A stretch of 32,126 nt of DNA, taken from positions 1 to 32,126 of the IMG/VR virus record IMGVR_UViG_3300028025_003819. One strand, written 5' to 3'. Below are positions 31,240 through 32,126 of the stretch, piece after piece. Within the stretch, counting starts at the first letter, position 1; each line of letters starts with the position of its first letter. The position numbers were made by a program, and so were the translations under genes. The notes beneath the pieces are model-generated. The model was not told where the DNA came from. It worked only from the letters and a program-made list of their open reading frames with translations, and made no database searches. Source of the stretch: a virus.

Positions 31240-31271
31240 CTGGGGTGTCGCTTGACATTCCAGATTTTTTT
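31240..31271 (+). terminator. Intrinsic terminator of the rightward early operon
   Basis: CTGGGGTGTC pairs with GACATTCCAG (10 bp, two G-U pairs) around a GCTT loop, followed by A and seven T residues: a textbook rho-independent terminator, 18 nt after the last small frame. Confidence 0.85.
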
Positions 31272-31340
31272 GCCCGAGCCCATTTTAGCCTAGAAGTCAA
31301 TTACGACACGATTAAAATAACACTGGAAATATCACCAAAA

Positions 31341-31363
31341 TTGTCACACCCTTGTGCTAGTAT
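31341..31363 (+). promoter_or_regulatory. Repeated early promoter, copy for the gene at 31394
   Basis: TTGTCACACC followed by TGC-TAGTAT (31358-31363) at the standard distance. Here the usual CAGACC reads CACACC. The upstream CACTGGAAAT and ATCACCAAAA words recur near other copies. Confidence 0.7.
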
Positions 31364-31393
31364 CAGAGATACCTACTAAGAAATGAGAACGAC

Positions 31394-31927
31394 ATGACAT
31401 ACACAACTCTATACCGCAACATTGCTAAGACCGCAACACCTGCACAAATTGAACAAGCAACGCAATGGTATGCAGATGCAGAATTGTTGGCTAGTGATCT
31501 AATCAGAATTTACCAATCACGAGGTATTAGCGTTACATTAGAAAATACCGCTAGTGTTATTTCATCATTCTCACCACGTCAACGTTGGAATCGCAACATG
31601 GTGCAAGCGTTAGAGTTTGCTCATGGAGGTGAACCAAAAGGTTTAAAGAATAATCTACGCATGGCACAACAATCACAAGAAATTGGTTTTGATGCACTTA
31701 AAGGTCAAAAGACAAATGCATTCGCAAGAGCAATCGCAGGTGATGATGATGCCGTAACAATTGATGTGTGGATGTGTTATGCAGCAGGGCTAGACACTAA
31801 CGCACCTAACAAAACACAATACCGAGAATTATCTGAGGCTGTTAGAATTATTGCAAGCGAAATGAAAATGACACCTAGAGTTATGCAAGCCCTGATCTGG
31901 ATTATCTACAGGGGCAGTGCAGCTTGA
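31394..31927 (+). CDS. HhH-GPD-like protein (possible DNA glycosylase-related)
   Basis: 177 residues, starting at ATG 31394 with its own early promoter. The order of motifs resembles helix-hairpin-helix DNA glycosylases: a helical N-terminus, SVISSFSPRQRWNRNMVQAL (58-72), the hairpin-like ALKGQKTNAFARAIAG (101-116), then DDDAVTIDVWMCYAAGLD (117-134), where D124 occupies the place of the catalytic Asp that follows the hairpin, and a C-terminal helical part. The usual catalytic Lys and iron-sulfur Cys cluster are not evident. Small proteins with this SPRxRWxxN...AVTIDxW pattern are widespread in actinobacteriophages but uncharacterised, as far as I recall. A role in base repair or modified-DNA recognition is inference. 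Confidence 0.6.
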   Translation: MTYTTLYRNIAKTATPAQIEQATQWYADAELLASDLIRIYQSRGISVTLENTASVISSFSPRQRWNRNMVQALEFAHGGEPKGLKNNLRMAQQSQEIGFDALKGQKTNAFARAIAGDDDAVTIDVWMCYAAGLDTNAPNKTQYRELSEAVRIIASEMKMTPRVMQALIWIIYRGSAA

Positions 31928-32064
31928 CAGAGCCACCGAAAGGTGCTCGGGCGTGTCGTTGCCAAAAATTAATTAAGGTATTACTAAGAAATCACGAGAA
32001 TCACCAGAAAATTGTCAGACCCCTATGCTATGCTATGAGCATACCTACAAACGAAAGGAACACT
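31928..32064 (+). promoter_or_regulatory. Intergenic region with hairpin, repeated blocks and early promoter
   Basis: A GAAA-tetraloop hairpin (31930-31948, 7 bp with one bulge) is followed by TCGGGCGTGTCG (31947-31958) and GAAATCACGAGAAT (31988-32001), both also present at 29828-29839 and 29868-29881 with almost the same spacing. The promoter block TTGTCAGACC and TGC-TATGCT (32012-32034) follows, then ACGAAAGG before the ATG at 32065. Confidence 0.65.
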
Positions 32065-32126
32065 ATGTTCACTTTACACAACCCAATGAAAGTGATGAAC
32101 GAACGCTACGTTGTTACATCACACCC
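32065..32126 (+). CDS. N-terminus of an early protein (runs off right edge)
   Basis: ATG 32065 is preceded by ACGAAAGGA with a normal spacer and by a complete copy of the repeated early promoter. Only about 20 residues are visible (MFTLHNPMKVMNERYVVTSH...), with no stop before the window edge. The product cannot be named from this fragment. Confidence 0.55.
   Translation, partial: MFTLHNPMKVMNERYVVTSH

Overview
The window is part of the genome of a long-tailed dsDNA bacteriophage (siphovirus type). On the minus strand, from about 18.2 kb down to position 1, lies a canonical virion cassette: small pre-portal protein, portal, XkdF-like prohead protease fused to a scaffold-like tail, HK97-fold major capsid, a set of connector and neck proteins, tail terminator, major tail protein, a frameshifted pair of tail assembly chaperones, a 2532-residue tape measure protein with an M23 peptidase domain, then minor tail proteins running off the left edge. 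No terminase, integrase, repressor, DNA polymerase, tRNA or CRISPR array was recognised, so the genome continues on both sides. The DNA is AT-rich. Several hints point to an AT-rich actinobacterium, perhaps a freshwater one: a GlxR-type CRP site, consensus DnaA boxes, a monomeric class II ribonucleotide reductase and possible leaderless genes. This host assignment is inference only.

Layout, right to left on the minus strand. 28.6-28.2 kb holds an Hsp20 chaperone. 27.5-26.9 kb holds two small membrane proteins (holin candidates). 26.9-25.9 kb holds a glycosyltransferase. 25.9-23.6 kb holds tail fibre-type proteins. 23.3-21.4 kb holds the ribonucleotide reductase, and 21.3-18.3 kb a 1018-residue LamG-like structural protein, followed by the head and tail cassette. 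Two small plus-strand genes interrupt this order, at 23.4 kb and 27.9 kb.

The right end (about 28.7-32.1 kb) is a different kind of DNA: very small genes, many encoding Cys-rich zinc-ribbon-like or single-helix membrane proteins. They are arranged as divergent transcription units around a 300-bp gene-free stretch (29.69-29.99 kb). Seven of these genes or gene groups are preceded by a near-identical promoter cassette: a (T/C)TGTCAG block, then an extended -10 (TGnTAnnnT) at a fixed distance, then usually a GAAAGG-type ribosome binding site. The gene-free stretch holds eight DnaA-box-like 9-mers, a CRP/GlxR-like site and a tandem 11-bp repeat, and is the best candidate for the phage replication origin.

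The strongest points for follow-up are the DnaA-box cluster, the repeated promoter cassette, the 4 x 11-bp phased GTTAC array beside an exact GlxR-type palindrome at 28.7 kb, and a protein-kinase-like motif set (Lys, Glu, DLxPxN, DxG) in the middle of the tape measure protein. All function calls rest on reading motifs and gene order; no database search was possible.
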